From: a virus
Virus record (IMG/VR): IMGVR_UViG_3300017708_000561
Coordinates: 1 to 39,619 of that record
Direction: 5' to 3' (one strand)
DNA: 39,619 nt
The notes under the pieces are model-generated. The model saw only the letters and a list, made by a program, of their open reading frames with translations. It was not told the origin of the DNA and did not search any database. Position 1 is the stretch's first letter, and each line of letters starts with the position of its first letter. Both the position numbers and the translations under genes were made by a program. This document shows, in pieces, positions 23,183 through 29,896 of this stretch.

Positions 23183-25141
23183 TTAAAATAAATTTAGTTG
23201 ATTAGGTACTACAATGTTCTTCTTACGTTTGCCTTTTGTAAGAATCTTTACAATCATGCTCTCCGCTTGGTCTATGTAGTATTTATAGTTTATATTATCT
23301 ACTGAGGAATCTTTCTCTAGATAATTACAAACGTGACACACCCATTCACCAGCTTCCACCTGACTTCTCTTAGCAGCTTTACTATCAGAGTCATGGTTCT
23401 TTACCTTGTAAACTTTCTCACCAACGTTAGCCACATAGTATCTAATCAATTTGTTATACTTCGTTTTAACATTAGTTACTTTATCGATTCCCTCATAGTG
23501 GAAATCTCTAGATGCCTTCTTCCTGATACAGAAATCATACAAATTCTTATGATTCATAATGGTATCTTTAACAGGAGTACCGTGCACATAGTACTGCTCA
23601 AGAGCAATGGGAACTATCCTACCTGACTTGTTCTTATGAAGCTCAAAGTCTGTAAGAAAGTCCCCTTTCTTCTTGACATAACCATCAGGCATGATGGCTA
23701 AGTAGTCATTAACAGTGGAAAACAAGATCTTTGTATAGTCTGTACGCTCTAGTACATACTGTGTGGTCTTACACCACCAGTCATTGATCTCATGCATCTT
23801 AGGAATCAAGTCTTTTCTCACTTTAACTGTTACACCATCTGTGTTGGCAGAGATAATCTTGATATCATTGAGCTCATACTTCTCAATAAGCATCATTAGA
23901 CTAAACTCACCAGTTATAGTGGTGAACATAGTTAACTGCCTATCATATATCCATGAGTTCATGTCAGATGATTTACCGTACACAGAATTGACTGCAAGCT
24001 TAAGCGCTCCTACAATCCCCTTAATCCTCCTGTCACCCTTAGCTTGTGGTTTAAGCTCTAGTCGTTTCTCAAACATACGTTTGTATCCATTCAAGAACTC
24101 TTTACCCAGGTGAGCAGGATATTTCTCATTGTTAATTATTATAGCAGGATAATAGCTAGCTACATCCCAATCTATAATCTCATGATCTTCATCTTCTTCA
24201 AACACTTCTGGTTTGTTTTCTGTATGAAGACCACCTTTCATAAAAGAATATACATTATCATAGAAATGTACGTGCTCTTTAAAGTTATCCATAAGGCCTA
24301 GCTTACGCTTCTTGATACTACTTAACAAGTCCTGTAGCTGCTTGGTCTCAAACTTAACGTAATGAGCAATACAATTCTTCATGTCAATACTCTTCCTAAA
24401 GTATCCTTTACGTGGAAGCTCACGCATGTCTATGTTCTTCTCCTCACAGTAATACTTCTTGATGATCTCATCACCAATTTTACTATCAGAGTAATTAAGA
24501 CAGCTTATACCAAACTCCTCTTCTATATCTTTACGAAGCTGTACTTGGTTGTTACCTTTGTATAAAGGGTGCTCTGTCTGTCCTATGGTAATCTTGTAGA
24601 ACTCATAGGTTGCGTCAACATCATTAAAACAGTACTGTAATGATAAGAACACTTCATCCTTAGTCATGTTTGTCTTAGTATGATGTATAGGCATCTCCTC
24701 TATGTTCTCAAGATCCATTTCAAACTCTAACCTCTTCAGGCTAACACGTCTGTTCTTATTATCATAGTGGTGTATCTTAAACAAGTCCATTTGCTTTAGA
24801 GAAAGCTCGTGCTCTCTATACTCTGGAAACACATCATAGTTAGCATCATGTATAACGTCCTGAGCCTTTTGTGCAATCTTAGCACATATCTCTAGTCCTG
24901 TACAATCATGCCACTGTTCATAGTTTCTGAGTATCCACTCAACCACTTGACCATCAAAGCGTAAATTATTATAACCTACCCAATATGCATCCTTATGTGT
25001 GTCTGTATACTTTACAAACGCATCCAGCTGATTCTGCCACTTACTAACTGTAAAGCTCTTAGGTGTCTTATCAGGTTGCATACATACAACAATAAAGCAC
25101 TCCTGCATAGTTTCTATATCATATATAATTACATTATCCAT
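23183..25141 (-). CDS. Family B DNA polymerase with 3'-5' exonuclease
   Basis: 652 aa. Proofreading domain: Exo I YDIET (D8, E10), Exo II NNLRFDG (D63), Exo III YCFND (Y170, D174). Polymerase domain: motif A DVASYYPAII (326-335), motif B KLAVNSVYG (381-389), motif C NTDG (D435; the usual DTD reads NTD). The C-terminus is VPNQLNLF, and QLNLF (648-652) is an exact bacterial beta-clamp binding motif, suggesting that the phage enzyme borrows host DnaN. crAss-like phages use PolA or PolB; this is the PolB type. There is no terminal-protein-priming insertion that I can see. A consensus promoter lies upstream at 25353-25383. Confidence 0.93.
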   Translation of the reverse strand: MDNVIIYDIETMQECFIVVCMQPDKTPKSFTVSKWQNQLDAFVKYTDTHKDAYWVGYNNLRFDGQVVEWILRNYEQWHDCTGLEICAKIAQKAQDVIHDANYDVFPEYREHELSLKQMDLFKIHHYDNKNRRVSLKRLEFEMDLENIEEMPIHHTKTNMTKDEVFLSLQYCFNDVDATYEFYKITIGQTEHPLYKGNNQVQLRKDIEEEFGISCLNYSDSKIGDEIIKKYYCEEKNIDMRELPRKGYFRKSIDMKNCIAHYVKFETKQLQDLLSSIKKRKLGLMDNFKEHVHFYDNVYSFMKGGLHTENKPEVFEEDEDHEIIDWDVASYYPAIIINNEKYPAHLGKEFLNGYKRMFEKRLELKPQAKGDRRIKGIVGALKLAVNSVYGKSSDMNSWIYDRQLTMFTTITGEFSLMMLIEKYELNDIKIISANTDGVTVKVRKDLIPKMHEINDWWCKTTQYVLERTDYTKILFSTVNDYLAIMPDGYVKKKGDFLTDFELHKNKSGRIVPIALEQYYVHGTPVKDTIMNHKNLYDFCIRKKASRDFHYEGIDKVTNVKTKYNKLIRYYVANVGEKVYKVKNHDSDSKAAKRSQVEAGEWVCHVCNYLEKDSSVDNINYKYYIDQAESMIVKILTKGKRKKNIVVPNQLNLF

Positions 25142-25331
25142 GTTCTTGTTTATTTACATCTTTCCATTCTAAATAAAATCCAATTGCTACAATGATATTC
25201 ATACTTACACTACTTAATACTTCGTATAAATCATGAAAATCATGTATAGACAAATGTATATGTCCTACTACCCAGAAAGGTATAGACAAATTGCCTGCTA
25301 CCCATCTAATTAAAAAGGTTATGAACTTCAT
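25134..25331 (-). CDS. Small membrane protein, 65 aa
   Basis: Begins MKFITFLIRWVAGNLSIPFW with one membrane helix and a second near residues 43-55 (MNIIVAIGFYLEW). The end is charged (DVNKQEHG). The stop overlaps the PolB start by 8 nt. First gene after the consensus promoter at 25353-25383, so it is likely made early with the polymerase. Function unknown; a membrane anchor for replication is possible. Confidence 0.65.
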   Translation of the reverse strand: MKFITFLIRWVAGNLSIPFWVVGHIHLSIHDFHDLYEVLSSVSMNIIVAIGFYLEWKDVNKQEHG

Positions 25332-25352
25332 ACTACGTTATTGGTGAGCTTA

Positions 25353-25383
25353 CAAAAGTAATCAATTTAATTAGATTACCAAA
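25353..25383 (-). promoter_or_regulatory. Bacteroidetes-type promoter for the polymerase operon
   Basis: Minus strand: TTTG (25383-25380), 19 nt, TACTTTTG (25360-25353), a full match to TTTG-N19-TAnnTTTG. The -33 part overlaps the last codons of the 190-aa gene. It starts a transcript about 20 nt before the 65-aa membrane protein gene and then PolB. Confidence 0.7.
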
Positions 25384-25948
25384 CAGAAAACCCACCACAA
25401 TTTCTAAGAAACTTAATAAATTCATTAATCAACCAAAGAGGTGTACCATGTGAGGGATAATAGATGTTACCACTATCACTAACTATACTAGTAAACATGA
25501 TTGAACCATAAGGATAGTCTTCATTAAGTCTATCTGTTACTTCCTCATCAACCATGTTACCACCTGATTGAGTCCAAGAGCCCATATTACAATATATAGT
25601 ATCCTCATCATCTTTTAGGTTTTCCTCTTCAGCAATAGAGAGCTCTAATGCATCTGCTAGAGCGTTACACTCTTGCCAGTTGTCCAATCCTAGTCCATCA
25701 TTACCCATCCATTCATTAAAGTTAAACTCCAATCTGTGTTGTTCTGCTGCATGTGCACACAACATAACTATAGGCCTCCAACCCCACCAATTACTCCTAA
25801 AATAGTAACCAGGATTCTTTTCTTCCCACTTTTCTAGTGCATCCCAGTACTCTTTCTTCTGCTTATCAGTAATATTAGTATCACTAAAATCTAGTTCAGG
25901 CTTCTTGCCTATTAACTTTGGCGCTTTGCCATAAATATCTACTCCCAT
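25376..25948 (-). CDS. Conserved-looking phage protein, 190 aa
   Basis: Starts MGVDIYGKAPKLIGKKPELD. Aromatic and tryptophan-rich (YYFRSNWWGWRPI at about 48-60; NEWMGNDGLGLDNWQECNAL), with a glycine-rich end. The opening MGxDIYG and the NWWGWRP segment are distinctive, but I cannot assign a function. No membrane segment or signal peptide. Confidence 0.75.
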   Translation of the reverse strand: MGVDIYGKAPKLIGKKPELDFSDTNITDKQKKEYWDALEKWEEKNPGYYFRSNWWGWRPIVMLCAHAAEQHRLEFNFNEWMGNDGLGLDNWQECNALADALELSIAEEENLKDDEDTIYCNMGSWTQSGGNMVDEEVTDRLNEDYPYGSIMFTSIVSDSGNIYYPSHGTPLWLINEFIKFLRNCGGFSVW

Positions 25949-25950
25949 AT

Positions 25951-26055
25951 CTATTCTTCGTTTTCTTCGTTAAACTCTGCATGTTCTTTACAATCAGAGC
26001 ATCTATCTGTGTCATACCATCTTGATGCGCCACAGCAATTACTTAATTCTTCCAT
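25951..26055 (-). CDS. Tiny zinc-ribbon protein, 34 aa
   Basis: ATG 26055, stop 25951-25953. The peptide begins MEELSNCCGASRWYDTDRCS and continues DCKEH then an acidic end. Two cysteine pairs, CCGA (C7, C8) and CSDC (C19, C22) with H25, make a minimal zinc knuckle. Start lies 2 nt after the stop of the 152-aa gene. Function unknown; small zinc ribbons of this shape are common in phage genomes. Confidence 0.65.
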   Translation of the reverse strand: MEELSNCCGASRWYDTDRCSDCKEHAEFNEENEE

Positions 26056-26057
26056 AA

Positions 26058-26516
26058 TTAGTCTTCTTCAAAATATAATTCATCATCGTTATCATCTAAA
26101 AACTTTAGTATAACCTTACCTTCGTCTAGTACAGGTATAATATCTCCTTGTTCGTATTCATCTTCATCAACAAATACTTCAAGTAATCCATCAAACTCTC
26201 TCATTATAAAGTTTATCTCGTTAACTTCAAAATCTATAAGATTATCTGATACATCACCTGGATCAAACAAACCTATCTCTTCAGGCGTTGCTACAACCTT
26301 ACCGTCTGAATCTAATAGATATGGATAAACAGGAAACCCATTTTCCATATACATTATCTCTGGTGTAATCATCTCATGTATAGATTCCTTCTTTAACATA
26401 AAGATCTCTATGTGCTCTCTCTCGGTACCAGGATACAAATGATTCATAAAGAGCATTCCCTCTTTTAACTCTTCTGCATCATAGTGACGAAAGTGTAACT
26501 CTACAGCCACAAACAT
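26058..26516 (-). CDS. Acidic hypothetical protein, 152 aa
   Basis: Not recognised. Strongly acidic, especially the last 40 residues (VDEDEYEQGDIIPVLDEGKV, ending YFEED). The acidity and size would suit a DNA-mimic or protein-binding factor, but that is only a possibility. Its start overlaps the stop of the 57-aa zinc-ribbon gene (TAATG). Confidence 0.75.
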   Translation of the reverse strand: MFVAVELHFRHYDAEELKEGMLFMNHLYPGTEREHIEIFMLKKESIHEMITPEIMYMENGFPVYPYLLDSDGKVVATPEEIGLFDPGDVSDNLIDFEVNEINFIMREFDGLLEVFVDEDEYEQGDIIPVLDEGKVILKFLDDNDDELYFEED

Positions 26517-26689
26517 TAGACATATCTTATACTATCACCATGTTTAGTAAATTGTGTACCACAGTGGTTACAACTACCGTCATTGGTAATAAAGTTAAAC
26601 TCAATTGAGCCCTTAAAGCATTCTGGGCACATAACGTGAGGCTGCTTGTTACTAGCCATGTCCTCTGGTAATCTTTTTTGTCCTTCCAT
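26516..26689 (-). CDS. Zinc-ribbon protein, 57 aa
   Basis: ATG 26689, stop 26516-26518. Two knuckles: CPEC (C21, C24) and CNHC (C40, C43), 15 residues apart, with a strand (SIEFNFITNDGS) between, the classic zinc-ribbon layout. The N-terminus has a polar tail. Stop and next start overlap as TAATG. Function unknown; DNA or RNA binding possible. Confidence 0.7.
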   Translation of the reverse strand: MEGQKRLPEDMASNKQPHVMCPECFKGSIEFNFITNDGSCNHCGTQFTKHGDSIRYV

Positions 26690-26694
26690 TTTAT

Positions 26695-27063
26695 TTATCT
26701 ATTTAGTAATTCATTTCTTTTTATCAATTCATTCTCAACACACTTTGGACACCTACTCACATTATCATAGGCCCATTTTAAGTATTGTGTTGGTATGTCT
26801 CTCATCTGCACTCTTTTGTGCTTACCAAAGTTTAATGTTTCACCATCATCAGTCTTTGGTTTGTGTACAACAGATCTAGATCTTGTTGAGCCACCTAGTG
26901 TAAATCTAAGCTTCTTACCTCTTTCAGTAATCACTTCTTCCTTTTTCTTAATACTCCTAGTAACTAAAGAATAAGGTATATTGAAATAACTAGCTGCTAG
27001 GTTCTTAGAATGAAATGACTGTCCAGTATTCCATTCAATTACACTTATCATTAAAGCAGACAT
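26695..27063 (-). CDS. DUF3820-like protein with N-terminal NUMOD-like segment
   Basis: 122 aa. Residues 77-100 (LNFGKHKRVQMRDIPTQYL then KWAYDN) match DUF3820 (QSregVF_b), a short beta-turn-helix unit. The first 55 residues (NTGQSFHSKNLAASYFNIPY then SLVTRSIKKKEEV, ending RGKKLRF) look like a NUMOD/IENR-type DNA-binding repeat: a short strand, the S-x-x-x-A helix and the K/R-rich end. The last part has CPKC (C105, C108). No nuclease core is present. Together this suggests a small DNA-binding protein, function unknown. Confidence 0.62.
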   Translation of the reverse strand: MSALMISVIEWNTGQSFHSKNLAASYFNIPYSLVTRSIKKKEEVITERGKKLRFTLGGSTRSRSVVHKPKTDDGETLNFGKHKRVQMRDIPTQYLKWAYDNVSRCPKCVENELIKRNELLNR

Positions 27064-27284
27064 ACCTCAACCCATCCTTTCTCAGAGTGGTTTGCATCTG
27101 CAACATAACCCTCGTCTTTTAGTTGTTGTTCTAATTGTAGAGCTGCTTCCCATAAACCTGGTTCAGGGATCTCATCATGTTCATCATCATAATAAACATC
27201 ACCACGACACTGATAGAATCTATCATCTGATCCTTGGTCTATAAACTCAAACTCATAACCTTTTACTCTTCTGTAATTTTCCAT
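27051..27284 (-). CDS. Hypothetical protein, 77 aa
   Basis: Begins MENYRRVKGYEFEFIDQGSD. Short, acidic, strand-rich at the start and a helix in the middle (GLWEAALQLEQQLKDEGYVA). It overlaps the DUF3820-like gene by 13 nt. No motif recognised. Confidence 0.7.
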   Translation of the reverse strand: MENYRRVKGYEFEFIDQGSDDRFYQCRGDVYYDDEHDEIPEPGLWEAALQLEQQLKDEGYVADANHSEKGWVEVCLL

Positions 27285-27285
27285 T

Positions 27286-28128
27286 TTAAAATATATATCT
27301 AATTGTGTTTAATTCAAAGTATTTATTGTACAACTGCTTCCATCTTGAGAGCAATTTAGTCTTATCACGTATTGGATATCTCATAACACCACTGTTATTC
27401 TTGATCTCACAACTGTGTTTCATCATCTCTTGTGCTTCTGGTGATGCTTTAGCCATCTGATTCCTATGATTAGTGAGCACTATCACTTCACACTTGTTCA
27501 CACCTGCTACACGCTTCACCTCTGCAAATAGTTCATCATACTCTTGTATCCACCTTCTCTGAAAAACAACAGGTGAATAGTTTATGTGCACTTCCCATCC
27601 TAAATCTTTAAGACGGTTGATATCTTGTATCCTAGACTCTATCTTTTGCATCTTAGGCTCAAGTACATCAGAGTATGCTTGTGGCATAAGACTAACACGC
27701 ACTCTTGGAGGCTTGTTAAAATTACTAACGTCTAACGTTAGTAGTCCTGGATATTTTGTAGCCATTGTTGTGTTAAGATTTTCGTGTTTATCATACATAA
27801 GCAAGTAATCGTGTAAAGAAACTCCTGTTTTCTTTACATGTTTCTGCATAAGTACTAAGTCTGTATTGCATGCAATGTCTACCATTGTGTATACAGGATC
27901 TTGTTGGTCAGGCACTTTGTTGTAAGTCTTCTCCCATTCAACAACTGATTGAAAGATTTCATCAACATTAGTGTTGACAAACACTCTGGTCCCATTGTAA
28001 CGTGACATATAACAATAAGTGTTAACACAACCACCAAAACAACCATAGATGAGGTTTGGTGCAATGCAGTTAGCACTATTGTTATTGTCTTTAGTTACAA
28101 GCGTCTTTGTTTTCTGTATTTTTATCAT
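27286..28128 (-). CDS. Radical SAM protein, spore photoproduct lyase-like
   Basis: 280 aa from ATG 28128 (MIKIQKTKTLV), which overlaps the upstream stop as ATGA; the frame is open further to 28197 but that part lies in another gene. The cluster region reads NLIYGCFGGCVNTYCYMSR with C30, C34 and C39: CX3CX4C instead of the usual CX3CX2C. Further on, VHINYSPVVFQRRWIQEYDE then LF matches the spore photoproduct lyase pattern (NFSPV, W, DY, ELF), and VIVLTNHR fits its later strand. Known family role: repair of a UV thymine lesion with S-adenosylmethionine. Whether this protein repairs DNA is not shown by sequence. Confidence 0.72.
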   Translation of the reverse strand: MIKIQKTKTLVTKDNNNSANCIAPNLIYGCFGGCVNTYCYMSRYNGTRVFVNTNVDEIFQSVVEWEKTYNKVPDQQDPVYTMVDIACNTDLVLMQKHVKKTGVSLHDYLLMYDKHENLNTTMATKYPGLLTLDVSNFNKPPRVRVSLMPQAYSDVLEPKMQKIESRIQDINRLKDLGWEVHINYSPVVFQRRWIQEYDELFAEVKRVAGVNKCEVIVLTNHRNQMAKASPEAQEMMKHSCEIKNNSGVMRYPIRDKTKLLSRWKQLYNKYFELNTIRYIF

Positions 28129-28274
28129 GGTAGTATTGCATAAACAATCATACTGATAATACCAACAAATACTACAAATGCTACTATGTAGAAACATCCA
28201 CTAACATTGCGTTCGTAGTGCTCTCTTGTTCTTCCTTGACTTTCTCTGAAGTCCCACTCCTTATGTCTACTCAT
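28125..28274 (-). CDS. Single-pass membrane protein, 49 aa
   Basis: ATG 28274, stop TGA 28125-28127. A charged N-terminal half (MSRHKEWDFRESQGRTREHY) is followed by a membrane helix (residues 29-47, FYIVAFVVFVGIISMIVYA). The stop overlaps the radical SAM start (ATGA) and its own start overlaps the gene upstream (ATGA). Function unknown; the design (soluble part inside, one helix) is common in phage accessory proteins. Confidence 0.65.
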   Translation of the reverse strand: MSRHKEWDFRESQGRTREHYERNVSGCFYIVAFVVFVGIISMIVYAILP

Positions 28275-28414
28275 AACTTAAATAGTTTACGTTTAACTCT
28301 GCTCCACCATGTAATGTGTGTGTATTCATCTTCTGTGAATACATGTACACGATTGTTCTTGTCTATAATACAGTGCAATCCTGTTTGAAGCACCTTGTGC
28401 TTTTTAATAATCAT
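28271..28414 (-). CDS. Hypothetical protein, 47 aa
   Basis: ATG 28414 (or 28420), stop 28271-28273. It begins MIIKKHKVLQTGLHCIIDKN and ends with a basic, aromatic helix (TWWSRVKRKLFKL). It overlaps its upstream neighbour by 11 nt and its downstream neighbour as ATGA. Function unknown. Confidence 0.55.
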   Translation of the reverse strand: MIIKKHKVLQTGLHCIIDKNNRVHVFTEDEYTHITWWSRVKRKLFKL

Positions 28415-28652
28415 GTTCATAGTATTTATTTAAGATTAATGTTTCTATCTCTGCTATCGTATCATAATGTAGAATACCAATGATATCTTGGCCTCCACAT
28501 GATATTATATGTGACTCAAAGTTTGCAGGTGCTCCTGGATAACCAGTCATATCTGCATCATATGTTATTTCTTTCTCCTCTGGTTCATAAAAACCAGTGA
28601 CATTGAGTACAACATTGTCATACTCAACCTCATGTGTGGTTCCATTAGCCAT
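28404..28652 (-). CDS. Hypothetical protein, 82 aa
   Basis: Begins MANGTTHEVEYDNVVLNVTG; strand-rich at the start, acidic middle (EPEEKEITYDADMTG), helix at the end (DTIAEIETLILNKYYEHD). No motif known to me. Its start follows the stop of the 48-aa gene by 1 nt, and it overlaps the next gene by 11 nt. Confidence 0.7.
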   Translation of the reverse strand: MANGTTHEVEYDNVVLNVTGFYEPEEKEITYDADMTGYPGAPANFESHIISCGGQDIIGILHYDTIAEIETLILNKYYEHDY

Positions 28653-28653
28653 A

Positions 28654-28800
28654 TTAATATCCTATCTGTTCTAGTCTATCATCTTTGGCCTCTACTGTGT
28701 ACATACTATTTGCTATACTACACATAAATAACACTCCATATAGGAATGCAACCTTTCTAAATCTGTAAAACTCCGTGGGTGTTAACTTAATTTCTCTCAT
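28654..28800 (-). CDS. Small protein with weak membrane helix, 48 aa
   Basis: ATG 28800, stop TAA 28654-28656. Begins MREIKLTPTEFYRFRKVAFL, then a hydrophobic run (LYGVLFMCSIAN) that may insert in the membrane, then an acidic tail. Its stop is 1 nt before the next start. It follows the structured element at 28920-29031. Function unknown. Confidence 0.6.
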   Translation of the reverse strand: MREIKLTPTEFYRFRKVAFLYGVLFMCSIANSMYTVEAKDDRLEQIGY

Positions 28801-28919
28801 TGTTGTTGTATTTATTAATTAAACGTATTTATCTATAAAAAGGCCTTTCCTCTGCTCTCCTGCAGCGTTGAGGTTATCTAGAAACCACGATTGTTAGTCC
28901 AGCCCCATATTATATTAAA

Positions 28920-29031
28920 AACTCCCAACCTTGGATACTTTCTTACCTGACTATAAAGAAGGTTTGTAAGAAACAAATACATACTTATCTAATAGAAGAG
29001 TTTTATGTAAATATCCAATTGGATGAGAGTT
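28920..29031 (-). other. Structured non-coding element A
   Basis: Part of a gene-free stretch (28801-29039). Minus strand: AACTCTC (29031-29025) pairs with GGGAGTT (28926-28920), six Watson-Crick pairs and one wobble, enclosing about 98 nt; inside, CCAA and TTGG extend the helix after a 4-nt bulge. The same opening AACTCTCATCCAATTG occurs in element B. It lies right after four in-frame TAA codons of the 49-aa gene. Downstream of it (28801-28919) are further short hairpins, including CTGC/GCAG and GGTT/AACC, but no gene. Not a tRNA: no T-loop. Confidence 0.45.
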
Positions 29032-29039
29032 TATTATTA

Positions 29040-29189
29040 TTACTTTCTTTTAAAATGTGACTCTTTCCCTTTAGTTGTAAGCATATCATCTACAGAAGGG
29101 TCAGATGAAAACTTCATCCACTCAGCAAGAGATGGTTTTCTATCATATAATTTTTCAAATAGACTCATCTTAGTATTTAAATTTGACAT
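29040..29189 (-). CDS. Small protein, 49 aa, ending in tandem TAA codons
   Basis: ATG 29189. Begins MSNLNTKMSLFEKLYDRKPS and continues LAEWMKFSS then a lysine-rich end; helical, positively charged. The stop is the first of four consecutive in-frame TAA codons (29042 down to 29031). The leader is the 27-nt repeat shared with the 65-aa gene at the same distance from the ATG (4 nt). Function unknown. Confidence 0.6.
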   Translation of the reverse strand: MSNLNTKMSLFEKLYDRKPSLAEWMKFSSDPSVDDMLTTKGKESHFKRK

Positions 29190-29193
29190 AACG

Positions 29194-29220
29194 ATTTAGT
29201 ACAATGCTCTCCAGCCTTAA
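29194..29220 (-). repeat. 27-nt leader repeat, copy 1
   Basis: Matches 29641-29667 in 25 of 27 positions and lies 4 nt upstream of an ATG in both copies. On the minus strand it contains GAGAGCATTGTACTAAAT. It probably sets translation start or is a transcription signal for the two tiny genes. No Bacteroidetes promoter consensus is within it. Confidence 0.75.
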
Positions 29221-29230
29221 GTTAATTAAA

Positions 29231-29314
29231 AACTCTCACAAGGTTGCAATCCTTGACTTGTGCATTCCGCTATTTGATACCACTCAGAGTATCACCTGCA
29301 ATTGGATGAGAGTT
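29231..29314 (-). other. Structured non-coding element B (three-helix RNA candidate)
   Basis: Part of the gene-free stretch 29190-29438. Minus strand: AACTCTCA (29314-29307) and TGAGAGTT (29238-29231) form a perfect 8-bp closing helix. Inside are a hairpin TGATAC/GTATCA (29094-spaced arms at 29294-29289 and 29280-29275) and a 5+7+5 hairpin CAAGG/CCTTG (29255-29251 and 29243-29239) whose loop could pair with an upstream TTGCA. T-run after the outer helix. The layout resembles a cloverleaf missing one arm; length 84 nt. Second hairpin element D (29365-29416, closing CTCACT/AGTGAG with inner CTTGT/ACAAG) lies just upstream. Confidence 0.5.
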
Positions 29315-29417
29315 AATAAAATCATTCAGGTTTTAACGCATAACCTTATTCCCCTGTTACTTTGCTCACTCAACCAAGCTGTTTCTTATGGTATCTACCC
29401 TTGTTTTACAAGTGAGT

Positions 29418-29444
29418 TTATTATTGTTATTATTGTTATTATTG
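29418..29444 (+). repeat. Three tandem 9-bp repeats made of stop codons
   Basis: TTATTATTG repeated exactly three times. On the minus strand it reads CAATAATAA three times and starts with the stop of the 65-aa gene, giving six in-frame TAA codons. It lies directly before element D. Confidence 0.9.
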
Positions 29445-29636
29445 ACCCATGTCCATATCATTAATCATATCTTCTTGGAAGTTACGACTGATACCTGTTT
29501 TCTTAGGATACATATCTTGTTTGAGAGATTCATACACTTGCATAAACTCTTCTACATTCATATCTCCTGCTTCTTGACATATAGCATCAAGTTGTAGTTT
29601 TATCTTGTGATGGATTCTAAATAAGTGGTTTTCCAT
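29439..29636 (-). CDS. Small protein, 65 aa, ending in tandem TAA codons
   Basis: Begins MENHLFRIHHKIKLQLDAIC and has a helix-rich sequence with a methionine/acidic end (MINDMDMGQ). The leader is repeat copy 2 at 29641-29667, with the same 4-nt distance to the ATG as the 49-aa gene. The stop is the first of a row of TAA codons. No function recognised. Cassette layout with the 49-aa gene suggests that both are regulated together. Confidence 0.65.
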   Translation of the reverse strand: MENHLFRIHHKIKLQLDAICQEAGDMNVEEFMQVYESLKQDMYPKKTGISRNFQEDMINDMDMGQ

Positions 29637-29640
29637 GATA

Positions 29641-29667
29641 ATTTAGTACAATGCTCTTCAGCTTTAA
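29641..29667 (-). repeat. 27-nt leader repeat, copy 2
   Basis: 25 of 27 positions identical to 29194-29220, at the same distance from the following ATG. The conservation exceeds what two unrelated leaders would show. Confidence 0.75.
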
Positions 29668-29682
29668 TTGTTAATCAATAAT

Positions 29683-29755
29683 GTAGTGAGTGCGAGGTTT
29701 CTGGAAGAGATGGTTATATACCCAATCAAATCCGCCCAAGCTTTTACCCCACTAC
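29683..29755 (-). other. Structured non-coding element C, 73 nt
   Basis: In the gene-free stretch 29637-30026. Minus strand: GTAGTGG (29755-29749) pairs with TCACTAC (29689-29683), seven pairs with one wobble. Length equals a tRNA, and the part after the acceptor-like helix has an AGCTTGGGCGGA loop like a D-arm, but no T-loop and no good anticodon arm. Probably a structured leader, possibly a decayed tRNA-like element. Confidence 0.4.
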
Positions 29756-29866
29756 AATTAAAGGCTCCCTAACTTAATATAAGCATAGAGAGAAAGTTAT
29801 TAGGTGTTAGTATAAGTGTAGCATGTTAATGCTATATTTATTTAATATACTGTGAGTATTATAAGA

Positions 29867-29896
29867 GGTGGTAAAAGGTGGATAAAAGTGGATACT
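29867..29896 (-). repeat. Three 10-bp iterons resembling DnaA boxes (origin candidate)
   Basis: Minus strand boxes: TTTACCACC (29875-29867), TTATCCACC (29885-29877), GTATCCACT (29895-29887), spaced exactly 10 bp, one helix turn. The middle one matches TTATCCACA in 8 of 9 positions. A/T-rich DNA (29821-29862) and a TGTGTACACA palindrome (29896-29905) flank them. The phage codes a DnaA domain IV-like protein that could bind here. Confidence 0.55.

Noticed and set aside
27067-27261. Alternative starts and antisense frames around the radical SAM and neighbouring genes
   Set aside because: They overlap genes with clear motifs or operon coupling and have no leader of the phage type.
28129-28197. 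N-terminal extension of the radical SAM protein
   Set aside because: It lies inside the 49-aa membrane protein gene; the ATGA overlap at 28125-28128 fits a start at 28128.
28839-28850. AAAGGCCTTT palindrome with T-run as a terminator
   Set aside because: The palindrome has no loop and no longer stem; not a convincing terminator on either strand.
29231-29314. Possible tRNA with 8-bp acceptor and a 5+7+5 arm
   Set aside because: The 7-nt loop reads ATTGCAA or its complement, not a T-loop, and there is no room for both D and anticodon arms.
29683-29755. Possible tRNA gene (73 nt, 7-bp end helix, D-arm-like loop) on the minus strand
   Set aside because: No T-loop of the TTCRANY type, no acceptable anticodon stem-loop, and no CCA; listed only as a structured element.
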